DNA from: CAZFQG01 sp964520785
Lineage (GTDB): Bacteria; Planctomycetota; Planctomycetia; Pirellulales; Thermoguttaceae
Length of the DNA stretch: 30,854 bases
NCBI GenBank assembly: GCA_964520785.1
Contig: CAZFQG010000062.1
Location: 1 to 30,854, forward strand
Reading direction: 5' to 3'
Under the pieces are notes generated by a model. That model was not told the origin of the DNA. It ran no database searches and saw only the letters and a program-made list of their open reading frames with translations. Each line of letters begins with the position of its first letter. Positions within the stretch are counted from its first letter, which is position 1. The position numbers and the translations under genes were made by a program. Below, one piece after another: positions 14,880 to 23,119 of the stretch.

Positions 14880-15968
14880 TCACAGGTACTCCGCCAACCC
14901 CTGTTCTTCGAGCAGCTTCGTCACCCGGCGGATCGATTCCTCCTTCGTTTTGTCCGCGATGAGCGTCGCGCCGGAGGTCACGATGACGATGAGGTCGTCG
15001 ACGCCGAGCGTGACGACCACGTGGTCCGGGTCGTCGCAGCGGATGATCGACCGGCTCGTGTCGACGGCCAGGCAGTGCGCCGCGTCGACGACGTTGCCGC
15101 TTTCGTCCGGAGCCCGCAACCGCTCCAAGGCGCGCCAGCTCCCCAAGTCGTCCCATTCGAAGGGGGCCTCGATCACCACGACGTTCTTCGCGTGTTCCAT
15201 CACCCCGAAATCGATTGAAATCGGCTCAATCGCCGCGAATTCGTGTTCCAACACGGACTGGTAGTCCGGTGTGGCGATCGACTCGGCGATTCGCCCGAGC
15301 CGCTTTGCCAGGGTGGGGCGGCTGTTCGCCAACTCGTCCAGAATCGTCCGGGCCCTCCAGACGAAGATGCCGGCGTTCCAATAGAATCGGCCCGAGCCGA
15401 CATACTCGGCAGCGACGTCGGCCTTGGGCTTTTCGCGGAACCGGGCGACGGCGAATGTCTTCGGCCCGGCTTCCGGCGGTTCGAGCGGTTCGGCCCGCTC
15501 GATGTACCCGAACGACTCGGCCGGATAGGTGGGGACGATACCGAAGGTAATCAACCGCGACGGATCGTCCCGCACCAGCGCATGGGCGTACTCGAGCGCC
15601 TCGCGGAAGGCCTCCGGCGGCCGGATAACGTGGTCGGATGGCATAACGGCCATGACCGCGTCCGGGTCGTCCCGGAGCAAGTGGACCGCTGCCAGGCCGA
15701 TGGCCGGCGCCGTGTCCCGCTTGCACGGTTCGATGAGGATCGCGTCCTCGTTCACCTCGGGCAACTGCTCGGCGATCGGCCGAGCGAGAAGAGCCGTCGT
15801 CGCGATCCGAAGACGCTCGGGCGGGATCGTCCCCCCCAGTCGGTCGACCGTCGCCTGGAGCATGGTCCGGTCTCCCGAAAGCGCCAGCAACTGCTTGGGG
15901 CGCCCCATCCGGCTCGCGGGCCAGAATCGGGTTCCCGATCCGCCCGCCATGATAACCGCGTGAAGCAT
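14880..15968 (-). CDS. manC: Mannose-1-phosphate guanylyltransferase
   Basis: Makes GDP-mannose from mannose-1-phosphate and GTP for surface polysaccharides or glycoconjugates. 362 residues: the nucleotidyltransferase alone, without the C-terminal phosphomannose-isomerase cupin of bifunctional forms. The signature MAGGSGTRFWPASRMGRPKQ occupies residues 8-27. Further motifs are EPCKRDTAPAIGLAA, MPSDHVIRP, FGIVPTYPAESFGYIE, FYWNAGIFVWRA and EWDDLGSWRAL. The C-terminus ends in a short beta-helix-like segment (VVVTLGVDDLIVIVTSGATLI). The ATG at 15968 has GGGAGAAG about 6 nt upstream. It is the last gene of the minus-strand cluster, 66 nt after the UAP1-like pyrophosphorylase, which also makes nucleotide sugars. 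Confidence 0.93.
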   Translation of the reverse strand: MLHAVIMAGGSGTRFWPASRMGRPKQLLALSGDRTMLQATVDRLGGTIPPERLRIATTALLARPIAEQLPEVNEDAILIEPCKRDTAPAIGLAAVHLLRDDPDAVMAVMPSDHVIRPPEAFREALEYAHALVRDDPSRLITFGIVPTYPAESFGYIERAEPLEPPEAGPKTFAVARFREKPKADVAAEYVGSGRFYWNAGIFVWRARTILDELANSRPTLAKRLGRIAESIATPDYQSVLEHEFAAIEPISIDFGVMEHAKNVVVIEAPFEWDDLGSWRALERLRAPDESGNVVDAAHCLAVDTSRSIIRCDDPDHVVVTLGVDDLIVIVTSGATLIADKTKEESIRRVTKLLEEQGLAEYL

Positions 15969-16034
15969 CTGTTCTTCTCCCTATCGCGATTGGTTCGGTG
16001 AAACGCGGCCCGCCGATGAAAACGGCCGGCCGCG

Positions 16035-17444
16035 TCATACGCTCCAGTTTTGATCCAGGTAGGTTCCGTCGAGGATTTCGATTCCGGACGGGACTTTTTC
16101 GAGGACCTCGCCGGCCGTCCGTGCGAAGAGGGGGCTGATCTCGACCGCGGCCCCCTCGCGGACGAGGGCTCCGGCCGACTTCAACCGGCGGACCGCCTGC
16201 CGGACCATCTGCGCGCGGACTGATTCAGGGGTGTCCACCTCCGCTCCAGGAGCGTTCTTCAGCGGTCCGAAGCCTTCTTCCCGGTCGATTTCCACGACGA
16301 CGGCGTTCTTCGCGTACGGCAGGATGTCGAAGATGAACCGCTCGAACTTCAGTGCATTCGGTTCCTCCGGCTCCACGTATTCTCCGCTAGCCGGATCGAG
16401 ATGCGGCACCTTTTTCTTCGCGACGTGAAACGGCAGGGCGTCCGCCTGGTGGAGAATCCGCCGGAGGAACACCACGTTCATCGCATGCACCGCGATACTT
16501 CCGGCCCAGATGGCGAGACTCCCCTCCTCGTTCCGCCGCCGGGCCGCCTCGTCCGGCAAATCGCTGTATTCGACGACGAACAGACGCCCGTCCACGTCGA
16601 CGACGTTGCCCACGCGCTCCAGCGGGTCCTCTTTCGCGATCACTTGCGAAGTCAGCTCCGATTCGCTCAAGAGATGGTAGCCAAGGAACTCGGGGGAGCC
16701 GATATCGACCATCGGGTTATCGACCTGGAAATAGAACAGGTGCTCGATGCCGCGGCGGACGCATTCATCGAGACACCCGTGCTTCTCCATCGCCGCGAGC
16801 ATCCCGCCGTGGCCATCCGGGCTGGTGAAAATTTCGTCCTTCTCGGCGAGAAGGACCTTTCCCGTCTTCATATCGACCGCCGGCATCGTCCCCTGCATGA
16901 AGACGTGGAGGCAATCCTCCTCCAGGCCGAAACGGCCGTTCTCGTTCAAGAACCGCACCGTCTCGTCGTGCGTCGCCGGGCTGGTCATGATGAAGAGGGG
17001 AATCCGGACGTCGTAGCGGTTGGAAAGGGCGAGAATCTTCTCGATGTGGATTTGAAAGAGGGTCTTTCCCGAAACTGGTCCGATGGGGAACATTCCCTTG
17101 GGATGATCGAAACCCAGCCGCGTTCCCTGGCCGCCGGCGACGAGCACGATTCCGATCCGGCCGCGGCGCAGGGCGTCTTCTCCCCTCGCGATCGCCTCCT
17201 TAGGGGTGAAGCGATTCTTACCGGCGTCCAGCCGGAAGGCGGGGGGGCACGTGGCGCGGTCGAGCATCGACAAGAAATCGTCCTTCGCCGGGGCCGCTTC
17301 GCGCAGGGTCCGCAGTTGGGCAAAGTCGATTTCGGATATCTGTGCCACCAGCTTCTCGCGGCGACCTTCATCCAGTTCGTCCCAGTAGGTCAGGAGGTGT
17401 TCCTGACCCACTGGAGTCAATCGTTTCTTCAGTTCTTCTTTCAT
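16035..17444 (-). CDS. UDPGP-family (UAP1-like) UDP-sugar pyrophosphorylase
   Basis: Eukaryote-like UDP-sugar pyrophosphorylase (UDPGP type 1, related to UDP-N-acetylglucosamine pyrophosphorylase UAP1/AGX1), 469 residues. The nucleotide-binding signature VLVAGGQGTRLGFDHPKGMF is near residue 79. Other family motifs are PLFIMTSPATHDET, FMQGTMPAVD, SPDGHGGML, LFYFQVDNPMVDIGSPEFLGYHL, and KFERFIFDILPYAKNAVVVEIDREEGFGPLKNA in the C-terminal half. The chosen start is the ATG at 17444 (MKEELKKRLT). A GTG at 17471 would lie inside the strong hairpin 17470-17512 and has no SD. The substrate may be GlcNAc-1-P or another hexose-1-P; sequence alone cannot settle it. It sits in a cluster with purB, an MBL hydrolase and manC. 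Confidence 0.9.
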   Translation of the reverse strand: MKEELKKRLTPVGQEHLLTYWDELDEGRREKLVAQISEIDFAQLRTLREAAPAKDDFLSMLDRATCPPAFRLDAGKNRFTPKEAIARGEDALRRGRIGIVLVAGGQGTRLGFDHPKGMFPIGPVSGKTLFQIHIEKILALSNRYDVRIPLFIMTSPATHDETVRFLNENGRFGLEEDCLHVFMQGTMPAVDMKTGKVLLAEKDEIFTSPDGHGGMLAAMEKHGCLDECVRRGIEHLFYFQVDNPMVDIGSPEFLGYHLLSESELTSQVIAKEDPLERVGNVVDVDGRLFVVEYSDLPDEAARRRNEEGSLAIWAGSIAVHAMNVVFLRRILHQADALPFHVAKKKVPHLDPASGEYVEPEEPNALKFERFIFDILPYAKNAVVVEIDREEGFGPLKNAPGAEVDTPESVRAQMVRQAVRRLKSAGALVREGAAVEISPLFARTAGEVLEKVPSGIEILDGTYLDQNWSV

Positions 17445-17469
17445 GGAATCAAAGGTCTTCAAAAGGAAC

Positions 17470-17512
17470 ACGTTTATCGCGACCGGCCGAATGGGCCGGT
17501 CGCGATAAACGT
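17470..17512 (-). promoter_or_regulatory. Perfect 19-bp-arm hairpin between MBL hydrolase and UAP1-like genes
   Basis: Arms 17470-17488 and 17494-17512 are exact reverse complements (19 bp), separated by the 5-nt loop GAATG. It begins 1 nt after the MBL gene stop and ends 25 nt before the next ATG on the minus strand. No clean U-run follows (only GUUCCUUUUGAAG), so it may be a partial terminator, an mRNA-stabilising 3' hairpin or a protein-binding palindrome. Confidence 0.6.
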
Positions 17513-17513
17513 C

Positions 17514-18347
17514 TCATCCAGTGAGTCTCGTCAACGGAATACGCAATCCATCATAGGCCGGTTCCACCGCCGGCGGTAGCTGGGCACGGAGCCCGTCGTG
17601 GTCCATCGCGTGGCACAGGTGCGTGAAGAACGTCCGTTTCGGCTTCAATCGGTCGATCGTGGCCAGCGCCTCCTCGAAATTCATGTGCGAAACGTGCGGC
17701 TCATAGCGGAGGCAATCAAGAATCAATACATCCAGACCTTGCAGGCGCTCCAGGCTGACCGGCGGAATCGCCTTCACGTCGGTGCAATACGCGACGTTGC
17801 CGATCCGGAATCCCAAGGTGTTAAACCGACCATGGTGGAGCCGCAGCGGTTGGATGCTCCGGTCGAAGAGGCGTATCGGTTCAAACGATTCGTCGGCGAA
17901 CGGCGCGATATGCCGGAAAACGAGCTTCGGCACGTCGCCGGCCGGGTAGGATGTGGTCAACGGATCGAAGGCATAGTCGAAGACGGTCCGAATCCGTTCT
18001 TCCACGTTCGCCTCGCAATAGATGGGAACCGGCCCCCCTAAATATCGGGGGAATATCCGCAAGTCGTCCATCCCGAGCAGATGGTCCGCGTGGTCGTGCG
18101 TGTACAAAACGGCGTGAACGCGGCGAATTCCCTCGCGAAGGAGCTGGATCCGCATCTCCGGCGGCGTGTCGATGAGGACGTTTCCCCCCGGGAGCCGCAA
18201 CAGCACCGAGGACCGGGTCCGGCGGTTCTTCGGGTTGGCGCTGGTACATACGCCGCACTCGCACCCCAGAACGGGAATGCCGTGCGACGTGCCGGTGCCG
18301 AGGAAAATCAGTTCTTCACCCTCACCGGGGCTGCCCGTCTCGTTCAC
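17514..18347 (-). CDS. MBL-fold hydrolase, PhnP-like
   Basis: 277-residue metallo-beta-lactamase-fold protein. It starts with LIFLGTGTSHGIPVLGCECGVC, typical of the PhnP/RNase Z-like branch that includes phosphoribosyl cyclic-phosphate phosphodiesterases. The metal motif is THDHADH at 83-89, followed by LLGMDDLR as in PhnP. Other likely ligands are the His in LRLHHGRFNTLG, the Asp in YCTDVKAIP, and the His in FFTHLCHAMDH. The Cys cluster C29, C31, C34 could bind a structural zinc as in PhnP. The gene starts with GTG overlapping the purB stop by 4 nt (GTGA), so it is translationally coupled to purB. There are no phn genes here, so a phosphonate role is unlikely; a housekeeping nucleotide-repair or cyclic-phosphate role is a guess. 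Confidence 0.88.
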   Translation of the reverse strand: MNETGSPGEGEELIFLGTGTSHGIPVLGCECGVCTSANPKNRRTRSSVLLRLPGGNVLIDTPPEMRIQLLREGIRRVHAVLYTHDHADHLLGMDDLRIFPRYLGGPVPIYCEANVEERIRTVFDYAFDPLTTSYPAGDVPKLVFRHIAPFADESFEPIRLFDRSIQPLRLHHGRFNTLGFRIGNVAYCTDVKAIPPVSLERLQGLDVLILDCLRYEPHVSHMNFEEALATIDRLKPKRTFFTHLCHAMDHDGLRAQLPPAVEPAYDGLRIPLTRLTG

Positions 18348-19777
18348 ACTCGCACCTCACCCTCCGGCACCATCACGTCGGCGTACTTCTCCAAGATCGG
18401 CCGGACGATCTCGGCGACGAACTCGTCTACTTGCCGCGGGGCCCTTCCGACGAATCCCGACGGCTCGACCGCGGCGCCGACGTCGACGCCGGCGAAGGCC
18501 TCGTCCGCGGCGAGCCGCTTGAGCAGGTCGTTCGCGCCCCCCTCCTCCTTGACCACGGCGGCGGCCGCCTGGGAATGCCGGCGAATCCGCTCATGCAGGT
18601 CCTGCCGGTCGCCTCCGGCGGCGACGGCGGCCATGAGAATGTTCTCCGTCGCCATGAACGGCAGCTCCGCGCGGAGGTTCGCCTCGATCACCTTGGGGTA
18701 GACGACCAACCCGTCGGTGACGTTCCGCAGGAGAATGAGCACCGCGTCGATCGCCAGGAAGGCCTGCGGCAGGACGAGGCGGCGGATAGCGCTGTCGTCC
18801 AAGGTCCGCTCGAACCACTGCACCGCATGCGTCGCCGGTGAACTCGACTGAAGGCTCATCACGAACCGGGCCAGCGAACAGACCCGCTCCGTCCGCATCG
18901 GGTTGCGTTTGTAGGCCATCGCCGAGGAACCGATCTGGCTCTTCTCGAACGGCTCTTCGATTTCCTTCCGGTGCTGCAAGAGCCGGATATCGGTCGCGAA
19001 TTTGTGCGCACTCTGGGCGATTCCGGAAAGGACGTCGACGACTTGCGAGTCGACCTTCCGTGGACAGGTCTGCCCCGTCACGGCGTAAGCCGCGTCGAAT
19101 CCCATCTTCGCGCACAAACGGCGTTCCAATTCGCGGACCTTATCGTGGTCCCCCTCGAAAAGGCTCAAAAAACTGGCCTGGGTGCCGGTGGTCCCCTTGG
19201 GGCCGCGGGCCTTCAGCTCGCCGATGCGGTGCTCTAGTTCCACGAGGTCCAGAACGAGGTCGTACGCCCAGAGGCACGCCCTCTTTCCGACGGTCGTCGG
19301 CTGCGCGGGCTGCATGTGGGTGAAGGCCAGGCAGGGGAGGTCGCGATACTTGACCGCGAAACGGGATAAGTGGTCGAGCACCGTAACGAGCCGAGCCAAA
19401 ACCAGCTTGAGCGCGTCGCGCAGCAGAATCATGTCCGTATTGTCGGTGACGAAACAGCTCGTCGCGCCCAAGTGGATGATTCCCCGGGCCTCGGGGCAGG
19501 CGTCGCCGTAGGCGTGGACGTGCGCCATGACGTCGTGCCGGAGTTTCTTTTCATAGGCCGCCACCGCGGCGAAGTCGATGTCGTCCACGTGGGCGCGCAG
19601 TTGCTCGATTTGTGACGGCGTGATGGGCAAGCCCAGCTCCGCCTCCGTTTCCGCCAGAGCCACCCATAGCCGCCGCCACGTCGAAAACTTCCGTTGCGGA
19701 CTCCATATCCGGCTCATCGCCGCCGACGCATACCGTGACGTCAACGGATTCTCATACTGATCCCACGACTTCGACAT
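18344..19777 (-). CDS. purB: Adenylosuccinate lyase
   Basis: Catalyses two fumarate-releasing steps of purine synthesis (SAICAR to AICAR, and adenylosuccinate to AMP); cytosolic homotetramer. About 477 residues. N-terminal YENPLTSRYASAAMSRIWSP is typical. The catalytic regions are HLGATSCFVTDNTD, FTHMQPAQPTTVGKR with the general-acid His, and the fumarase-superfamily signature SSAMAYKRNPMRTE, which holds the flexible-loop catalytic Ser. I chose the ATG at 19777; a GTG at 19786 with AAGG five nt upstream is an equally possible start and adds three residues. The long C-terminal half (ATENILMAAVAAGGDRQDLHERIRRHS) resembles the eukaryote-like PurB branch. It is followed with a 4-nt overlap by the MBL hydrolase and preceded by the HD-domain gene 35 nt upstream. 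Confidence 0.95.
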   Translation of the reverse strand: MSKSWDQYENPLTSRYASAAMSRIWSPQRKFSTWRRLWVALAETEAELGLPITPSQIEQLRAHVDDIDFAAVAAYEKKLRHDVMAHVHAYGDACPEARGIIHLGATSCFVTDNTDMILLRDALKLVLARLVTVLDHLSRFAVKYRDLPCLAFTHMQPAQPTTVGKRACLWAYDLVLDLVELEHRIGELKARGPKGTTGTQASFLSLFEGDHDKVRELERRLCAKMGFDAAYAVTGQTCPRKVDSQVVDVLSGIAQSAHKFATDIRLLQHRKEIEEPFEKSQIGSSAMAYKRNPMRTERVCSLARFVMSLQSSSPATHAVQWFERTLDDSAIRRLVLPQAFLAIDAVLILLRNVTDGLVVYPKVIEANLRAELPFMATENILMAAVAAGGDRQDLHERIRRHSQAAAAVVKEEGGANDLLKRLAADEAFAGVDVGAAVEPSGFVGRAPRQVDEFVAEIVRPILEKYADVMVPEGEVRV

Positions 19778-19812
19778 GCTCTTCACTTATGCCTTATGCC
19801 TGGAATTCCCCG

Positions 19813-21207
19813 TTACATATTCGTCAAATCGTCCGGACTCTCCGCCCCGAGCAACCGATCCATCGCCGCGGCCACTTCCGCGTTGTGCTCCGCCGTCTCG
19901 GCATATACGCGGCAAATCCGAAAACTGATCGGGATGCGGCGGAACAGCTCCCGGTCGTCCAGTCCGCGGATTTCCCCCGTCGCCGGATCGTATAGAAAAT
20001 TCTGATTCGCCGTCGGCGTGTGCGCCCCGGGGCGGTGGACGTGCCGCGCGGTGTCCACCTTCAGCGGGATGTCGCGGATTCCCTTCGGCAACTGGCCGCG
20101 AATCGCCTCCTCGAACAACCGCGAATTGCTGAAAAGGTTGGCCGATTCCGATTCGCCCGGCTTGAAGAAGATCGTCCGCTGGCAGGCCATCTTCCAACGG
20201 ACCTTCCGCTGCAAGAGGGCTTCCCACCGTCGTCCACATGCCTGCTCTTGCGGATCGGAGGAAAGCGTCCAGTCGGAAACGCGGACCAAGAGCGACCATT
20301 CCGTGAACCGGCGATATTCGTCCAAATGGTCCAGCGGATTGCCGGGAAAGAGCCGGCCTTTCGTCTCTTCAAACAGCTCTTGGAGCGAAAGGTCGATCGC
20401 GCGGACCGTCCGGTGGAAGTAGATCGCCTGAAACAACTCCGCCCTTACGGCGATGAACCGGACCAGCGACGACAGACCGCGGTCGTGAATCGTCAGCCCC
20501 TGCTCGGAAAACCGCGTGTAGTGGAGCAGCCGGTCAAGATCGAAGGACCGAGAACTGTAACCCGACATGTAGGCGTCGCGGAGGACGAAATCCATGTTGT
20601 CGACGGTGTACAAACCGCTGAAAAGGCTCCGCAACAGCGCCAGCCATCGCGGAATCACCGAATCGGTCGAGGCCTTCGGCCGGGTAATGAGCGCCGTTAC
20701 GTGCTCAACGTCCAGTGTCTCGTCCGGTTCCATCGCATGGCTTGGTGAACGCCGCACGCGACGCAACAGATCGGCCAGGTCGCGCCGGATGATCTCCGCT
20801 CCCAGGGTCTCGTGGGTCAAACCGTAATCTCGGAGAAAATGGATATCAAAAAAATGGCCGAACGGCCCGTGCCCCACATCATGCAGGAGGGCGGCCATCC
20901 GCATCAGGACTTCAATATAACCCACGCTGGGGGTGTTAGGGCACACTTCCCTAAGACTATCGTAAAGCGAATTCACCACCCGCCACGCCAGATGCATCGC
21001 CCCCATCGAGTGCTGAAACCGCGTATGCTCCGCCGCCGGAAAGACCCACCACGCCGTCTGCAACTGGTGGATTTGCCTGAGCCGTTGCAACCAAGGATGG
21101 TCGATGATCTCCCGTTCCGAAATCTCCCCTTCCGGCAGTCCCTCTGGCGAGGTGAACGGAATATATCCGTGGATGGGATCATGACTGAGGCTTTGGTTGA
21201 CGAACAT
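19813..21207 (-). CDS. HD-domain phosphohydrolase, SAMHD1/dGTPase-like
   Basis: 464-residue metal-dependent phosphohydrolase. Metal ligands follow the HD pattern: EHTRFQHSMGAMHLA (first His with Arg before the second), LLHDVGHGPFGHFF (the His-Asp pair), and LYTVDNMDFVLRDAYMSG (last Asp). N-terminal DPIHGYIPF and WLQRLRQIHQLQTAWWVFPAA are characteristic of the SAMHD1/YwfO-like branch that hydrolyses dNTPs or related nucleotides. The C-terminal 200 residues are less conserved and contain FKPGE and ISFRICRVYAE. It is the first gene of the minus-strand cluster with purB, which fits a nucleotide-pool role, but the substrate is inferred. No strong SD precedes the ATG at 21207. Confidence 0.88.
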   Translation of the reverse strand: MFVNQSLSHDPIHGYIPFTSPEGLPEGEISEREIIDHPWLQRLRQIHQLQTAWWVFPAAEHTRFQHSMGAMHLAWRVVNSLYDSLREVCPNTPSVGYIEVLMRMAALLHDVGHGPFGHFFDIHFLRDYGLTHETLGAEIIRRDLADLLRRVRRSPSHAMEPDETLDVEHVTALITRPKASTDSVIPRWLALLRSLFSGLYTVDNMDFVLRDAYMSGYSSRSFDLDRLLHYTRFSEQGLTIHDRGLSSLVRFIAVRAELFQAIYFHRTVRAIDLSLQELFEETKGRLFPGNPLDHLDEYRRFTEWSLLVRVSDWTLSSDPQEQACGRRWEALLQRKVRWKMACQRTIFFKPGESESANLFSNSRLFEEAIRGQLPKGIRDIPLKVDTARHVHRPGAHTPTANQNFLYDPATGEIRGLDDRELFRRIPISFRICRVYAETAEHNAEVAAAMDRLLGAESPDDLTNM

Positions 21208-21366
21208 GCGGGCAATTATGCCGGGCCGATGTCAAGCTGTCCAGGAGCCCTTTGATCCCTCTCCCGGTTCGACGGCCAACCGTGAATAGCGAGTTCCGTC
21301 GTCCGAGGGGAAAATCCGGACCAACCGGCGCAAAAACTCAAGGGGAATCGGCCCGGGAGATCCGAG

Positions 21367-22020
21367 TTAAGGATTCGCCCGGTTCCGCACCCCCCTTGCG
21401 AAGACCGGAGCGCCGGCGGTCCCGCCGAGCGTGAAGAGCGGTGCGCGGCTAGAATTGGCGGCGATTAGTTTCGAGCAGACGAGGAGTACTTCGGCCGCGC
21501 GTTTGAACGGGTTGAAAACGCGGTGGGGGACGCTTCCGTCGAAGTAAAGGCTGTCACCGTTTCGCAGCAGGAATATCTCCTCCGCATACTCAAACTTGAC
21601 CTGACCCGAAAGGACCGATAGAAACTCCTCCCCCTCGTGAGCGAGGACTTCTTTTCTACCTCCTCCAGGGGGAAGCTTCAAAAGGAACGGGTCCATCATC
21701 CGGTTCGGGCGCTTGAACGCCAAGGACTCATAGATTGAATGGTGTTCTCCCCGGTCATCTCGTTCGATTTCTTGGCGTTCCTCTTTGCGGACAATGACCG
21801 GATTCGGTTTGTCATCCAAGCCCTCGACCAATTCCGAAAGGGTCATACCAAGGGCTTCGGCGATCTTTGCAAGCCCCTGAAGAGAGGGGGTAACGCGAAA
21901 ATTCTCAACTTTCGACAGCCAACTAGTCGTCAAACCGGCGTGCGTCGCCACCTCCTCAAGGGTCAGGCGGCGATCCAGCCGGTAATTCTTGATTCGCTGT
22001 GAAAGCTCCACGAGATTCAT
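21367..22020 (-). CDS. XRE-family regulator with C-terminal cupin
   Basis: 217 residues from the ATG at 22020 (MNLVELSQRIKNYRL). The open frame upstream has unrelated sequence. Residues 8-62 form an HTH_3 domain (LTLEEVATHAGLTTSWLSKVEN, recognition helix near 30-40), followed by a charged linker. A cupin_2 beta-barrel spans about 100-185: HEGEEFLSVLSGQVKFEYAEE, NGDSLYFDGSVPHRVFNP. This architecture (PuuR/SutR-like) senses a small metabolite through the cupin and controls nearby genes, often including its own. The effector is unknown. The 137 nt between it and the GNAT gene hold a perfect GCGGCGCCGC palindrome (22041-22050) and a 7-bp inverted repeat (22069-22095), possible operators. The tail after the cupin is unusually long. 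Confidence 0.9.
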   Translation of the reverse strand: MNLVELSQRIKNYRLDRRLTLEEVATHAGLTTSWLSKVENFRVTPSLQGLAKIAEALGMTLSELVEGLDDKPNPVIVRKEERQEIERDDRGEHHSIYESLAFKRPNRMMDPFLLKLPPGGGRKEVLAHEGEEFLSVLSGQVKFEYAEEIFLLRNGDSLYFDGSVPHRVFNPFKRAAEVLLVCSKLIAANSSRAPLFTLGGTAGAPVFARGVRNRANP

Positions 22021-22040
22021 GAAAAGATTATGACTCCCCT

Positions 22041-22095
22041 GCGGCGCCGCGCCAAGCGGTCGTGCGGAAATCTGGATCAAGAACGAGACCAGATT
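22041..22095. promoter_or_regulatory. Palindrome and inverted repeat before the XRE-cupin gene
   Basis: GCGGCGCCGC at 22041-22050 is self-complementary. AATCTGG (22069-22075) and CCAGATT (22089-22095) form a dyad with 13-nt spacing. Both lie within 75 nt upstream of the regulator's ATG, where an autoregulatory operator would be expected. Assignment is positional only. Confidence 0.3.
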
Positions 22096-22157
22096 CCAAG
22101 GGACAGGGGGCAGACGCGGCCGCCTGGAGTTGGAGGGAGAAGGGGGCGAAGCCCCAC

Positions 22158-23078
22158 TCAGGCCGATTCCGGCATGAACGTCGGCATGAAGACGCCGCGA
22201 ATCGGTTCCGCCTCCCCGAGAACCTGATGCACGTGCATCTCGCAGTTGTTCGCGCCCCAGGAGTACATCGTTCGCGCCAGCTCGCCACACTCCACCGGGA
22301 CGAGGAATACGGGACTCCTGCCGGGGTAACGCTTCGCCTCGGCAAGGACGAGGGCGGCCGCTTGTTCGGGGGTTCTCGCCAAGCCGGGGCCGATCATATT
22401 ACTGCCCGGGTGGCAGACGGAAAACATGAAGCCGTCGAGGGCGCCGGTTTCGTTGATGTAGACGGAGCCGCCCCAGATGCCAAGTTCGTTTTCGAGGAAA
22501 TAGCGGAAATCGACGTCGCGGCGGATGCCGACCATTTCCATCTCGAAATCGGTGATCGCGTTCACATCCTCCGGCGTGGCGTCGCGAACGAATCGGCTCT
22601 CTTTCACGGAGACGTCCAGCCCCGATTCCGGAATTCGCAGGATCATGTCCTGGTAGAGCTTCCTCGGCGTGAAACCGAGCCTGTTGTAGAGCGAGTAGGA
22701 ATCGAGGTTCAGCGCGCTGGAAACGAGCCGCAACGGCTTTCCCTGGCGATCCCCGAAGTCGATGACGTACTCCATGAGTTCCCGCGCCACGCCGCGGCCG
22801 AACCAGTTCGGATGGACGTTGAGAATGCCCAGCGAAACGTGCGTCGGCCGGGGATGGATGAAGCAAGATCCCATGATCCAGCCGTGGTCGTCGTCCACGC
22901 GGACGATTCCGTGTTCCTCTCCGTCGAGCGCCCGATACACGTCGAAAAAGACCGTGGCGCTCTCCGGCCCGTTCGAGAAGATGGGCCCTCGACCGTGCGC
23001 CTCGTACCAATAGTTCGTGGAGACGCAGATCAACTCGGCGACCTCCCGGCGGTCCTCGGCTTGCATTTGGCGTATCAT
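22158..23078 (-). CDS. GNAT-family N-acetyltransferase (probably two GNAT-like halves)
   Basis: 306 residues. The N-terminal half is GNAT-like: IRQMQAEDRREVAELI, GWIMGSCFIHPRPTHVSLGILNVHPNWFGRGVARELM with the acetyl-CoA loop in NWFGRGVAREL (usual Q/R-x-x-G-x-G/A), and SYSLYNRLGFTPRKLYQDM. The C-terminal half (from FVRDATPEDVNAITDFEME) restarts like a second, degenerate GNAT fold with FMFSVCHPGSNMIGPGLARTPEQAAALVLAEAKR. Substrate unknown. It begins 41 nt after parB on the same strand, so it is probably in the par operon, though a link to chromosome partition is not implied. Confidence 0.88.
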   Translation of the reverse strand: MIRQMQAEDRREVAELICVSTNYWYEAHGRGPIFSNGPESATVFFDVYRALDGEEHGIVRVDDDHGWIMGSCFIHPRPTHVSLGILNVHPNWFGRGVARELMEYVIDFGDRQGKPLRLVSSALNLDSYSLYNRLGFTPRKLYQDMILRIPESGLDVSVKESRFVRDATPEDVNAITDFEMEMVGIRRDVDFRYFLENELGIWGGSVYINETGALDGFMFSVCHPGSNMIGPGLARTPEQAAALVLAEAKRYPGRSPVFLVPVECGELARTMYSWGANNCEMHVHQVLGEAEPIRGVFMPTFMPESA

Positions 23079-23119
23079 GGAGTCTCCTCAAGCGTGGGCG
23101 TTTGCTCGGTTCTTGCGCC

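Noticed and set aside
17470..17471. GTG start for the UAP1-like gene at 17471
   Set aside because: It lies in the base of a 19-bp stem and has no SD; the ATG at 17444 gives a normal N-terminus.
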